From NCBI GenBank assembly GCA_012520235.1, contig JAAYOR010000109.1, positions 1 to 39,951 of the forward strand: 39,951 bases of DNA, read 5' to 3'. Below, in pieces: positions 1-8,031 of this stretch. The stretch's first letter is position 1. Each line of letters starts with the position of its first letter. Made by a program: the position numbers and the translations under genes. This DNA is from Fretibacterium sp. (lineage in GTDB: Bacteria; Synergistota; Synergistia; Synergistales; Aminobacteriaceae). The notes under the pieces were generated by a model that saw only the letters and a program-made list of their open reading frames with translations, searched no databases and was not told the origin of the DNA.

Positions 1-246
1 AAATATGAATTTCTGGGGACTATTTCCGTCACGGCGTTTGTGATGAACTGGATCAAAGTACCCCTCTTCGTCTCAATGGGGATGATTGATCTGAGGACGT
101 TGAAGCTGAACCTGGCGGCCTTGCCCCTGATCCTGCTGGGTGGGTTTGCAGGGTTTGTCTTTGCGAAGCGAATCCCTCAAAAGACGTTCCGGGATATCGT
201 GCTCCTCTTGGCTGCCCTGGCCTCTTTGAAGCTGATCCTGGGATGA
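1..246 (+). CDS. TauE/SafE family permease, C-terminal fragment
   Basis: This open frame runs in from the left edge without a start, so only the last 81 residues are visible. They read as the end of a sulfite exporter TauE/SafE-type membrane protein. A GT-x-A stretch followed by a hydrophobic segment and an N-W-I-K-V-P sequence (about residues 7-21 of the fragment) is typical of the family's second repeat. Two further hydrophobic helices follow, separated by a short basic loop. The family moves small sulfur or organic anions across the inner membrane, but the substrate cannot be read here. A GTG at 40 is an internal codon rather than the true start, because the conserved motif begins upstream of it. 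The gene ends about 100 bp before the sugar cluster and shows no clear link to it. Confidence 0.7.
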   Translation, partial: KYEFLGTISVTAFVMNWIKVPLFVSMGMIDLRTLKLNLAALPLILLGGFAGFVFAKRIPQKTFRDIVLLLAALASLKLILG

Positions 247-347
247 GTTTTTAAATTTAAACAGGTTGAGAGAATAGCCGAAAAGATAAGGAGCCGCTGG
301 CTGAATCAAAACCAGCGGTTCCGTAAAATAGGGACTCGTACCCTTTC

Positions 348-1436
348 ATGAACGAAAGCGGTGAGGATATGGCAAGGTTTACCCTGTACGACGACGTGTC
401 CATCGGGGACGGACAGCCCACGTTCATCGTGGCGGAGATCGGTGCAAACCACAACGGGGACCCGAACCTGGCGCGCCGGTGCGTCGAAGCCGCAGCGGAG
501 TGCGGCGTGGATGCGGTCAAGTTTCAGACCTATACAGCCTACGAGCTGTTGTCCCACTATAACAGCCCGGTCACCTGGGGGCCTGAGGGGCACACCGTCA
601 CGGAGGAGGTCGGGGGCATGTTCGACCGTCTTGCCCTGCCCCGGACTGCCCACAGGCCCCTTTTTGACTATGCCGAGTCTCTGGGCCTGATGGCTTTCTC
701 CACGCCCTTCAGCGTGGATGGGCTGGACTTTCTGCTGGACGAGCTGGACATGCCCTGTATCAAGATAGCCTCATCCGACGTCTGTTATCCCGACCTGTTG
801 CTCCGGGCTGCCCGTTCTGACCGTCCCGTGATGTTGTCCGTCGGCAAGAGCAGCTTGGCGGAGGCGGATATGGCGGTGTCCACGCTCCTGGAGAACGGAT
901 GCGATCGGCTTGTGCTGATGCACTGTGTGGCCAACTACCCTTCGCGCATGGAGGACATGAACCTCCGGACCATCGAGAGCCTTAAGATGATGTACCCGGA
1001 GTGCGTCATCGGTTTTTCCGATCATTCTATGGGGATAACCGCGTCACTGGGAGCGGTTGCCCTGGGCGCTAGGGTCATAGAAAAACACTTCACCCTCTCC
1101 AACGAGACCGTCGGGCCCGATCACTGGTTCAGCATGGACCCGGAGAGCATGGCGGCGTTGGTGCGTGAGGTGCGAAACCTGGAGGCTGCCTTGGGAAGGC
1201 CCCGTAAGCACGTGCTCCCGAGCGAAGTTCAGGAGCGGCATGGCTCCGTGCGTTCTCTGTCTGTGGCGCGGGACATGAAGTGCGGCGAGAGGATCCGGCT
1301 GGAGGATCTGAGGGTGGTGCGGCCCGGTTGGGGCATCAACCCCTGGGACCGGGAAAAAATTCTGGGCCTGGCTCTGGCCTGCGACCTGCCCGCTGAATCG
1401 GTACTTGAGTGGAGGCACTTTAAGGAGCAGGGATAA
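348..1436 (+). CDS. neuB: NeuB-family nonulosonic acid synthase
   Basis: This enzyme condenses phosphoenolpyruvate with a six-carbon amino sugar to make a nine-carbon acid of the sialic, legionaminic or pseudaminic type. The TIM-barrel begins with AEIGANHNGD (about residues 29-38), followed by VKFQTY (about 57-62). GFSDHS and VIEKHFTL (about 220-250) are the metal and PEP/sugar-binding region. A C-terminal antifreeze-like SAF domain occupies about residues 295-355. The length of 362 is close to the usual 340-360. The start is uncertain: ATG at 348 lacks a clear ribosome site, while an in-frame ATG at 369 follows GGTGAGG very closely and gives a more family-like N-terminus. The next five genes are all sugar genes on the same strand. 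The exact sugar made cannot be decided from sequence alone. Confidence 0.88.
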   Translation: MNESGEDMARFTLYDDVSIGDGQPTFIVAEIGANHNGDPNLARRCVEAAAECGVDAVKFQTYTAYELLSHYNSPVTWGPEGHTVTEEVGGMFDRLALPRTAHRPLFDYAESLGLMAFSTPFSVDGLDFLLDELDMPCIKIASSDVCYPDLLLRAARSDRPVMLSVGKSSLAEADMAVSTLLENGCDRLVLMHCVANYPSRMEDMNLRTIESLKMMYPECVIGFSDHSMGITASLGAVALGARVIEKHFTLSNETVGPDHWFSMDPESMAALVREVRNLEAALGRPRKHVLPSEVQERHGSVRSLSVARDMKCGERIRLEDLRVVRPGWGINPWDREKILGLALACDLPAESVLEWRHFKEQG

Positions 1437-1530
1437 AGCAAGGCAAGGAGCGGATTCCGTCTGGATACAGCGAGAGCCGCTTTTGCTGAAGAAACTGGGT
1501 AGCTGAAAAGCTGAAAAAAGGGGTTGGAGC

Positions 1531-2271
1531 ATGAGAAGCGGAAAGGTTATCGATATCGTTCAGGCCCGCATGGGCTCCTCCCGGCTGCCGGGCAAGGTGA
1601 TGAAGCCACTTTGCGGCAAGCCGATGATCGAGCATCTGCTGAACCGCCTGAGTCGGGCCGAGCGCGTCGATGAGCTTTGGGTGGCGACCACGACCTCCCC
1701 GAAGGACGACGAGCTGTGCGCTTTTTTGGAGTCCCGTGGCTTCAACCTGCACCGCGGGCCCGAGGACGACGTGTTGACGCGCTACGTTGAGACGGCTGAG
1801 AAAAGCGGGGCAGAGGTCATCCTGCGGCACACCGCGGACTGTCCCCTGCTGGACCCGGAGCTGGTTGATGCGATCACCCAGGCGTTTTTGGAGTCCGACT
1901 GGGACTATATGAGGCCCCTTCACGAGGACGGGATGATCCGCGGGCTGGACACCGAGATCTTCACTGCTGCGGCCTTGAACAGGGCGGACGCGCTGGCTCA
2001 GGACGCCCCCTCCAGAGAGCACGTGACGCTTTACATGTATCGCCATCCGGAGGCCTTCTCGTTTGGCGTCTTCCCAATGCCGGAGCGATTGAAACTCCCT
2101 GGGACGCGGCTTTGTGTGGACGAGGAGGACGATTTTCGTCTCATTGAGGCCATCTACAACGCATTGTATCGGGAGGGGGAGATCATTCCCTTTTCCGAGG
2201 TTCTGGAGCTTCTGAAAACAAATCCCGCACTCAGGGAGCTGAACAAGTCGGTGCAGCAGAAACATCCCTGA
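1531..2271 (+). CDS. SpsF-type cytidylyltransferase
   Basis: This is a nucleotidyltransferase of the SpsF (COG1861) family, which resembles the CMP-sialate synthetases. The nucleotide-binding signature IVQARMGSSRLPGKVM sits at residues 9-24. A conserved HTADCPLLDPELVD segment (about 96-109) supplies the acidic metal-binding residue, and ETAEKSG precedes it. By position just after the NeuB-type synthase, it probably activates the nine-carbon sugar as its CMP derivative. Classical pseudaminate or sialate loci use a NeuA/PseF-type enzyme for this step, so the SpsF assignment is notable and the exact substrate is inferred. The start ATG lies 7 bases after AAGGGG. The length of 246 matches the family. 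It is separated from the synthase by about 95 bp with no evident terminator. Confidence 0.8.
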   Translation: MRSGKVIDIVQARMGSSRLPGKVMKPLCGKPMIEHLLNRLSRAERVDELWVATTTSPKDDELCAFLESRGFNLHRGPEDDVLTRYVETAEKSGAEVILRHTADCPLLDPELVDAITQAFLESDWDYMRPLHEDGMIRGLDTEIFTAAALNRADALAQDAPSREHVTLYMYRHPEAFSFGVFPMPERLKLPGTRLCVDEEDDFRLIEAIYNALYREGEIIPFSEVLELLKTNPALRELNKSVQQKHP

Positions 2272-2316
2272 GGCGCTGTTTTTCGAGAAATTTTATTTTA
2301 TAAGGAGAGAAATCAG

Positions 2317-2934
2317 TTGTCCTACAAGACGGAACAGGAAAAATTCTGGGCGGGGACGTTTGGAGACGAGTACATTGCCCGCAACAAGAGCGACGCACTG
2401 CAAGGAGCTTGTACTGCGTTTTGGGCCCGTATCCTGGGTCGCTTGGGGCGGGTGGGATCGGCGTTGGAGTTGGGCGCGAACATCGGGCTGAACCTGCGCA
2501 GCCTCCGAGCTCTGCTCCCGGATGCGGAACTGGCCGGTGTGGAGATCAATGCGGCTGCAGCGGCGGAGCTGCGCGCCTGGGGTGGTGCGGAGGTCTTCGA
2601 GCGATCGCTCTTCGACTTTGCCCCCGGGCGTCAGTGGGATCTCGTCTTTACCAAAGGGGTGCTCATCCACTTGAATCCGGATAGGCTTCCCGAGGCCTAT
2701 GATGTCCTGCATCGTGCCTGTGGCTGCTATATCGTTGTGGCCGAGTATTATAATCCCACACCCGTATCCATCCCTTACCGCGGAAACGAGGACAAGCTCT
2801 TCAAGCGGGATTTTGCAGGGGAGCTGCTGGACCGTTTTCCCGACCTGCGCGTGGTCGATTATGGATTTGTCTGGAAGCGCGACCCCGTCTTTCCCCAGGA
2901 CGACATCACCTGGTTTCTGTTGGAAAAATCCTGA
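2317..2934 (+). CDS. pseudaminic acid biosynthesis-associated methylase-like protein
   Basis: A small class I SAM-dependent methyltransferase. The SAM-binding glycine motif LELGANIGLNL is at residues 50-60, the acidic end of the second strand (AGVEIN) at about 74-79, and WDLVFTKGVLIHLNP further on. The N-terminal TEQEKFWAGTFGDEYIARN matches the pseudaminic acid biosynthesis-associated methylase family (PseE-like). Its role in those loci is proposed to be methylation of the sugar or its carrier, but the acceptor is not established. The start is TTG at 2317, chosen because AAGGAG lies 9 bases upstream and no ATG fits the conserved N-terminus. It sits 45 bp after the cytidylyltransferase and probably shares its transcript. 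Confidence 0.8.
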   Translation: MSYKTEQEKFWAGTFGDEYIARNKSDALQGACTAFWARILGRLGRVGSALELGANIGLNLRSLRALLPDAELAGVEINAAAAAELRAWGGAEVFERSLFDFAPGRQWDLVFTKGVLIHLNPDRLPEAYDVLHRACGCYIVVAEYYNPTPVSIPYRGNEDKLFKRDFAGELLDRFPDLRVVDYGFVWKRDPVFPQDDITWFLLEKS

Positions 2935-3005
2935 ATCAGATTTTAGCTCGGAGCAGTCTTTTCATAGAATAATAGAAATAGAACATAGAAGAAGAGGGAG
3001 CACAT

Positions 3006-4163
3006 ATGAGATACTGCATACGATGTGTGATGCCGGACACTCACCCGGACATGCCTTTGGATGCCGAGGGGGTCTGTCCGGCGTGCCGTAGTTACGATAA
3101 TCGCCTCGCCGTCGATTGGGAAGGTCGGCTCGTCGAGCTGAAGAGGATTTTGGAGCGATATCGTTCGAAGGATGGGAGGAACTGGGACTGTATCATTCCC
3201 GTGAGCGGGGGCAAGGACAGCACCTACCAGGTGATCCAAATGTTGGAATTGGGCATGAACCCTCTTTGCGTGACGGCAACGACCTGCGATCTGTCGGACA
3301 TCGGGCGCAGGAACATTGAGAACATCAAACAGATGGGGGTCGACTACGTCGAGTTCACCAGCAACCGCGTGGTGCGGCGCAAGCTGAACCGCTATGCTTT
3401 GGAGCGGGTCGGGGACATCTCCTGGCCGGAGCTCGCGGGCATCTTCACTATTCCGGTCCGGGCGGCGGTGCAGTTTAACGTGCCTTTGCTGATATGGGGA
3501 GAGAACTCCCAAAACGAGTATGGCGGTCCCGCTGCGGACGCGGAGAACAACACGTTGACCCGACAGTGGCTGGACCGCTTTGGGGGGCTGCTGGGCATGA
3601 CGCCGGATTCTCTTGTGGCGGAAAAAGTTCTTCGCCCTCAGGATGTGATCCTTTTCACCTACCCTACGGACGAGGAGCTGAAGCGAGTGGGGGTCACGGG
3701 GATCTTTTTGGGGCACTACCTCCCCTGGGATGGCTACTCCAACGCGCTCCTCTCCCAGGCCAACGGCTTTATCACCTATCACAAGTGTGTGGAGGGAACC
3801 TGCGTCAATTACGAGAACCTTGACAATCACCAGACCGGGATCCATGACTATTTCCGTTACCTGAAGTTCGGATACGGGCGCGCCACGAGCCTGGCATGTC
3901 TTCACTTGAGACGAGGGCGCATCACCCGGTCGCAGGCCTGTGACATCGTGCGGAGGCTTGATGGGACGTTCCCTTGGGAGTACCTTGACAAGCCTCTCGA
4001 CAAGATTTTGGAGCCGCTTGACCTCTCAGTCGAAGAGTTCGTCGCAATTTGTGACCGCTGGACAAACAAAAAAATATTCAAGACGGACGAACGAGGTGGG
4101 CTGATCAAGGACAAGAAGGGCAACCTGACGAAGGTTCTTTATCCGGATGATCCTGTGCGCTGA
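3006..4163 (+). CDS. N-acetyl sugar amidotransferase (WbuX/PseA-like)
   Basis: A PP-loop ATP pyrophosphatase-type amidotransferase that converts an N-acetyl group on an amino sugar to an acetamidino group. The N-terminus carries a zinc-ribbon-like pair, Cys4/Cys7 and Cys24/Cys27. The PP-loop SGGKDS at residues 67-72 adenylates the substrate amide. The rest of the 385 residues (GENSQNEYGGP, GHYLPWDGY, VEGTCVNYENLDNHQTGIHDY) follow the TIGR03573 family pattern. Family members act in pseudaminic and legionaminic acid loci and in some O-antigen clusters. The ammonia is normally supplied by HisH/HisF-like partners; none is visible in this window, so they are expected elsewhere. ATG at 3006 follows GAAGAGGGAG at a normal distance. 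Confidence 0.85.
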   Translation: MRYCIRCVMPDTHPDMPLDAEGVCPACRSYDNRLAVDWEGRLVELKRILERYRSKDGRNWDCIIPVSGGKDSTYQVIQMLELGMNPLCVTATTCDLSDIGRRNIENIKQMGVDYVEFTSNRVVRRKLNRYALERVGDISWPELAGIFTIPVRAAVQFNVPLLIWGENSQNEYGGPAADAENNTLTRQWLDRFGGLLGMTPDSLVAEKVLRPQDVILFTYPTDEELKRVGVTGIFLGHYLPWDGYSNALLSQANGFITYHKCVEGTCVNYENLDNHQTGIHDYFRYLKFGYGRATSLACLHLRRGRITRSQACDIVRRLDGTFPWEYLDKPLDKILEPLDLSVEEFVAICDRWTNKKIFKTDERGGLIKDKKGNLTKVLYPDDPVR

Positions 4164-4250
4164 AAAGATCGCAGATTAAGGGATTGAATCGCGGTCATCA
4201 CGTTGCATTCCACCCTATCAAAATCAAAAACGTGGCGAAGGGGGGAATAT

Positions 4251-4811
4251 TTGATAAAAATGAACAGAAAAGTCATCTTCAAAGACCTGACGGAGGTTCC
4301 AGCCCTCGCACCCCTAATCTTGAAGTGGCGCAACAGCCCGGAGGTGAGGGCGCAGATGTTGCGCCAGCACCTCATCTCTGAGGAAGAGCATGCCCGATGG
4401 CTTGAAACGGTATCCAAGGCAGGAGCTTCCACGTTTGTACGTGTCGCTTTTTGGGGCGACCGGCCTTTTGGTGTTGTCAACCTGTCGGATGTCGATAGGG
4501 CGTTTTCCTGCGCCCTGTGGGGGCTTTACATCGGGGAACCGGACCTGCGCGGTCGAGGACTGGGCAAGGCGCTCCTCGCTCATCTGCTTTTCTGGGGCTT
4601 TGAAGAACTGTCCCTTTATCGGCTTTACGCCTCCGTTCTGGAAAAGAACACAGCGGCCCAAGTGCTTTATGGCAAGGCCGGCTTTCGCGATGAGGGGGTT
4701 TGGAAGGGACACGTTCTCACGGAAAGGGGCCGTCAGGATCTGTTGTGGGTGGGCATGACAGCACCTGAATGGCCGCGATACAGAGAAAAGGCCAAGAACT
4801 GGCTTTTGTAA
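4251..4811 (+). CDS. GNAT acetyltransferase, PseH-like
   Basis: A GNAT-fold N-acetyltransferase. The acetyl-CoA pyrophosphate loop is RGRGLGKALL (about residues 100-109). It is preceded by the LKWRNSPEVR and HLISEEEHARWLE segments that mark the PseH-type amino-sugar acetyltransferases. The C-terminal half (LYRLYASVLEKNTAAQVLYGKAGF, shown here only as family context) is the usual GNAT end region. The predicted job is acetylation of a 4-amino-sugar nucleotide on the way to a nonulosonic acid, which fits the neighbours. The start chosen is TTG at 4251, with AAGGGGGG 5 bases upstream; an ATG at 4260 is too far from that site, and a longer frame from TTG 4203 has no ribosome site. The predicted length is 186 residues. 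Confidence 0.82.
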   Translation: MIKMNRKVIFKDLTEVPALAPLILKWRNSPEVRAQMLRQHLISEEEHARWLETVSKAGASTFVRVAFWGDRPFGVVNLSDVDRAFSCALWGLYIGEPDLRGRGLGKALLAHLLFWGFEELSLYRLYASVLEKNTAAQVLYGKAGFRDEGVWKGHVLTERGRQDLLWVGMTAPEWPRYREKAKNWLL

Positions 4812-4833
4812 AGCCCCTTCCCGGAGGAGTGGC

Positions 4834-6255
4834 TTGTTTGATCATGATGATAAGGATGCGATATCCATGCCAAGGGTCTACGGCCTGATCCTGACGGGTG
4901 GCAGCGGGACTCGGCTCTGGCCGAAGTCGCGCGAGGATCTGCCCAAGCAGTTTCTGGCTCTTGCAGGGCCCCGCACTCTGTTGCAGGAGTCCCTCCTACG
5001 GATGCTGAACGTGGTGTGCCCTCAGAACCTTTACGCAGTCAGCGGAGAGTCTTTTGCACCTCGTGTGGAGTTTCAGGCCCGGGAGGTGGCTGCAGTCTCC
5101 GAGGGCTTTGTCGTCTGCGAACCGATGGCCCGCAACACGGCGCCGGCCATTCTCCTGGGGTGTGAGGCCTTGCTGGAGAACGGTGCCGGCGAGGAGGATC
5201 TCGTCATCGTCGCGCCGAGCGATCATCTCGTCAAGGATGTCAATGCCTTTGCCGCGGCCCTGCAGCAGGCTCTTGCTGCGGCTGAGGAGGGGTGCCTGAC
5301 GACCCTGGGCATCGTGCCCGACCGACCTGAGACGGGGTTTGGCTACATCCGGCGTGGGAGGCCGAGGGGCTCGGGCAACGGTTATGAGGTGGACGCCTTT
5401 GTCGAAAAGCCTGATTTTGAGACGGCTCAACGCTATGTTGAAAGCGGAGAGTATTTCTGGAACGGGGGCGTCTTCGTTTTCTCTCTTGCCTCGCTCTATC
5501 GGGAGCTGAGGGAGACCTCGCCCGACCTGTCCGGAGCGGTCCGAAAGGGAACGGCTGCCCTGCGCGCCTCCTTTGAGACGCTGCCCTCCATCTCGTTTGA
5601 TTATGCGGTGATGGAGAAGACGCACCGCGCGGCGATGGTTCCGATGGACGCGGGCTGGTCAGACGTGGGCTCCTGGGACGCGCTCCACGACGTGTTGCCC
5701 CGGGATGAGAGGGGGAACTGCCTTAAGGGCGACGTGCTGCTTGAGAACGGGCGCAACTGTTTCGTAGACTCCCAGGACCGCCTGACAGTGTTGGCGGACG
5801 TGGACGACCTTATTCTGGTGGACACGCCTGACGTTATTTTTGTGACGCGCAGGGGGTTCTCTCAGAGGGTCCGCGACGTGGCTCGGCATCTGAAGGAGCG
5901 GGGGCGCCGTGAGGTCCATCAGGCCACTGACGGCTCAGAGCCCTGGGGCAGCTACAAGGTGCTCTGCGAGGAGGGGCGCTTCCGCATCCGTCGTCTGCTT
6001 GTAGAGCCGGGAAAAACTTTGTCTCTTTGCCCAGACCTCAGCAACGGCTGTCGTTGGCTTGTCATAGAGGGCAAGGGCGTCTTCAGCGGCGGAGGCTCGG
6101 AGCGGGAGCTGTGCGAGGGGGAGAGTTTTTTCCTGCCTTTTGCGCCAAAAGAGGAACTTGGCGCCGTGCAAAATCCCGGCCCCGGACTTTTGGAGCTGAT
6201 AGAGATCCAGCAGGGCACGGGCGGACTTGACCGCTCCCTGCCAGGAGAGCGCTGA
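4834..6255 (+). CDS. manC: mannose-1-phosphate guanylyltransferase with degenerate isomerase cupin
   Basis: This is a type II (ManC/XanB/CpsB-like) enzyme that makes GDP-mannose from mannose 1-phosphate and GTP. The nucleotidyltransferase domain fills about residues 14-350, with the signature LTGGSGTRLWPKSREDLPKQ (about 20-39) and the sugar-binding FVEKP near 190. A cupin domain follows from about residue 368 (EPWGSYKVL). In bifunctional relatives it carries mannose-6-phosphate isomerase activity, using a histidine-rich stretch and a terminal ExQ motif. Here the metal-ligand stretch reads SLCPDLSNGCRW (about 396-407) and no histidine remains, so isomerase activity is probably lost. TTG at 4834 is chosen because GGAGGAG lies 4 bases upstream; ATG at 4867 is the alternative. 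It sits 22 bp after the acetyltransferase and likely ends the operon. Confidence 0.88.
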   Translation: MFDHDDKDAISMPRVYGLILTGGSGTRLWPKSREDLPKQFLALAGPRTLLQESLLRMLNVVCPQNLYAVSGESFAPRVEFQAREVAAVSEGFVVCEPMARNTAPAILLGCEALLENGAGEEDLVIVAPSDHLVKDVNAFAAALQQALAAAEEGCLTTLGIVPDRPETGFGYIRRGRPRGSGNGYEVDAFVEKPDFETAQRYVESGEYFWNGGVFVFSLASLYRELRETSPDLSGAVRKGTAALRASFETLPSISFDYAVMEKTHRAAMVPMDAGWSDVGSWDALHDVLPRDERGNCLKGDVLLENGRNCFVDSQDRLTVLADVDDLILVDTPDVIFVTRRGFSQRVRDVARHLKERGRREVHQATDGSEPWGSYKVLCEEGRFRIRRLLVEPGKTLSLCPDLSNGCRWLVIEGKGVFSGGGSERELCEGESFFLPFAPKEELGAVQNPGPGLLELIEIQQGTGGLDRSLPGER

Positions 6256-6445
6256 CATAAAAGTTGCTGATAGCGGTCAAGACCTCTCAGCCGAGGAGTT
6301 TCTCCGACGGCTCCTTGAGATGCAACATAAGGCCGCGTCCCAAGTCCCATGCACTCGCACAGAGCTTTATAAGGTTGAGGCTTGGGCAGAGACTGAGAGC
6401 TGGGCGCTTTTATCTCAGCAGTTCCCTAACTGAGTAATCTTGACC

Positions 6446-6474
6446 TTCAAACTCTCAAGGGCCTGTGGTAAAAT
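6446..6474 (+). promoter_or_regulatory. probable promoter of ompH
   Basis: An extended -10 element, TGG followed by TAAAAT at 6469-6474, lies about 75 bp before ompH. TTCAAA at 6446-6451 gives a 17 base spacer. A better -35 hexamer, TTGACC at 6440-6445, is 23 bases away, which is too far for a standard sigma-70 site. The 293 bp between the preceding sugar gene and ompH show no convincing gene. Confidence 0.45.
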
Positions 6475-6548
6475 CCCTGAAGTGTACACAAGAAGAGAGA
6501 CGTTTTTTATTTTTTTTGTGAAAGCCATGTTCTGAGGAGGTCGTTTTT

Positions 6549-7004
6549 ATGAAGAAGTTGATTTTGTTAGGTGCGTTTGTATTTTTCGCGGCTCTGATGG
6601 CCGGGCCTGTTTTTGCTGCGCCCGCGGCTCCTGTGGACTCTGTGGGCCTGGTGGACATGTTTGGCGTGGTCAGCCAGCATCCCCGTATTGAGGAGGTCAA
6701 CAAGGAGCTGGCGAATATCTCGCGGCAGAAGGAGAACGAAGCCAAGGCGGCTGCTGACAAGGAGAGCGACCCGGCTAAAAAGGCCCAGGCCGTTCAGACC
6801 AAGCGGATGGAGTTTGCCCGCGAAGAACAGCGCCTGATGGAGCCCATTTACAAAGATTGCCAGCAGGCCGTCCGAAAGGTGGCGGTGGACAAGAAACTCT
6901 CCCTCGTCATCAACAAATCCGCAGTGCTGATAGGCGGAATTGACATCACGCAGGACGTGGTGCAGGAGCTTCGCAAGGCGAGCCTCCTCACACCGAAGAA
7001 GTAG
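6549..7004 (+). CDS. OmpH/Skp family periplasmic chaperone
   Basis: A small exported protein of the OmpH/Skp family, which holds unfolded outer-membrane proteins in the periplasm. Residues 1-23 are a clear signal peptide (MKK start, hydrophobic core, VFA-A cleavage site). The mature part starts with the conserved VGLVDMFGVV-x-HPR segment. A charged helical coiled-coil region (about 55-105) then forms the tentacle arms, and a C-terminal segment with LSLVINKSAVLIGG-like sequence and DIT packs the trimer body. The length of 151 is typical. It stands alone behind its own promoter and before a good terminator. AGGAGG lies 7 bases before the ATG. Its presence supports a diderm envelope. Confidence 0.88.
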   Translation: MKKLILLGAFVFFAALMAGPVFAAPAAPVDSVGLVDMFGVVSQHPRIEEVNKELANISRQKENEAKAAADKESDPAKKAQAVQTKRMEFAREEQRLMEPIYKDCQQAVRKVAVDKKLSLVINKSAVLIGGIDITQDVVQELRKASLLTPKK

Positions 7005-7046
7005 CGCGGATAACACATAACGATAACGGATCGCGTCAAAAATTGA

Positions 7047-7072
7047 GGGCTGCGCTGGCGCGGCCCTTTTTT
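7047..7072 (+). terminator. intrinsic terminator after ompH
   Basis: A GC-rich hairpin, GGGCTGCGC with GCGCGGCCC (9 nominal pairs with one G-T wobble, tight loop), is followed at once by six T residues. It lies 43 bp past the ompH stop and just before the HAD gene's ribosome site. Confidence 0.85.
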
Positions 7073-7095
7073 GCTAAAAGGGTCCTGGAGGGAAC

Positions 7096-7920
7096 ATGAA
7101 ACTGTTTGTCACGGACATTGACGACACTCTGTCGGTCGGTGACCGTGTCTCTGATGAGGTTGTTGATGCCTGCAACCGCCTCAGGGAGGCGGGATGGGAC
7201 ATCGCGATCGCCACGGGGCGCACCTACGGCTCTGCCGCCGGACATGCGCGCTCCATCGGAGCGACGGTTCCGGCCATCCTTTACGACGGCGCCCGCGTGA
7301 TGACCCTTGAGGGAGAGGAGGTGCACTCCGAGCTCTTTGACCCGGTACTCGCCGAGCAGGTGCTGCGCTTTCTGTGGGCGTTGCCCGTCGAGGTCCAGCT
7401 CACGGGTGACGAGTCCGTCGCCTGCCGTGCGACGGACCTGGAGACCATCCGCTTCTATCTGAGTACCGGCTGCACTCCCTACCTCATGGAGGCCCCTCAT
7501 ATCCCGGGCCCTGTCTATCGCGTTGCGGCGTGGGTGGAGGTAGAACAGAGGGACCAGGTGGAGGGGGCCCTGGTCCGGGCATTCGGAGGGCAGTGTGAGA
7601 TATGCGCGGGCGGGCCCCAGTTTCTGGACGTCCTGCCCCTTGGCGTCTCCAAGGGTTCGGCTCTGGAGCGTCTTATTGAGGTGCTTCCGGAGTCCCCCGA
7701 GCTTGTTGTGGCTGCTGGGGATCATATGAACGACTTTGAGCTTCTGCGCCGGGCGGACTTGTCGGCAGCGCCGGTCAACGCTCATGAGAGGCTTTTGACC
7801 CAGGCTGATATCGTGATGCCGGAGGCTCTGGATCATGGGGTGCAGGCTCTGGTTGAGCACCTGCTCTCGCCGAACTTCGAGCCGATCCGCCGGCGGGGAG
7901 GGGAGCCGCTGAGGCTGTAA
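7096..7920 (+). CDS. Cof-type HAD superfamily hydrolase
   Basis: A haloacid-dehalogenase phosphatase of the Cof (class IIB) subfamily. Motif I is TDIDDTL with nucleophile Asp7 and general acid Asp9. Motif II is the threonine in ATGRT (about 40-44). Motif III is the lysine in GVSKGSAL (about 183-190). Motif IV, GDHMNDFELL (about 209-218), binds magnesium. The cap domain lies between motifs II and III. These enzymes dephosphorylate sugar phosphates, flavin mononucleotide and similar small molecules; the substrate here is unknown. The length of 274 is normal. GGAGGG precedes the ATG by 4 bases. The gene follows a terminator, so it begins its own unit, perhaps with the downstream periplasmic protein (111 bp later). 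Confidence 0.9.
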   Translation: MKLFVTDIDDTLSVGDRVSDEVVDACNRLREAGWDIAIATGRTYGSAAGHARSIGATVPAILYDGARVMTLEGEEVHSELFDPVLAEQVLRFLWALPVEVQLTGDESVACRATDLETIRFYLSTGCTPYLMEAPHIPGPVYRVAAWVEVEQRDQVEGALVRAFGGQCEICAGGPQFLDVLPLGVSKGSALERLIEVLPESPELVVAAGDHMNDFELLRRADLSAAPVNAHERLLTQADIVMPEALDHGVQALVEHLLSPNFEPIRRRGGEPLRL

Positions 7921-8031
7921 GGCCTGAGGGCCTGCCTGCGCGTCATCGCTCAGCCACGCCCCATTCATTGAGACTGTAGCCTGTGCAGAGGGGTCTGAGA
8001 GACTTTCAGGACATCAGGGGAGGGGAGTTTT

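Noticed and set aside
6227-6433. 68-codon plus frame between manC and ompH
   Set aside because: It overlaps the manC end, has no ribosome site or known motif, and runs up to the ompH promoter.
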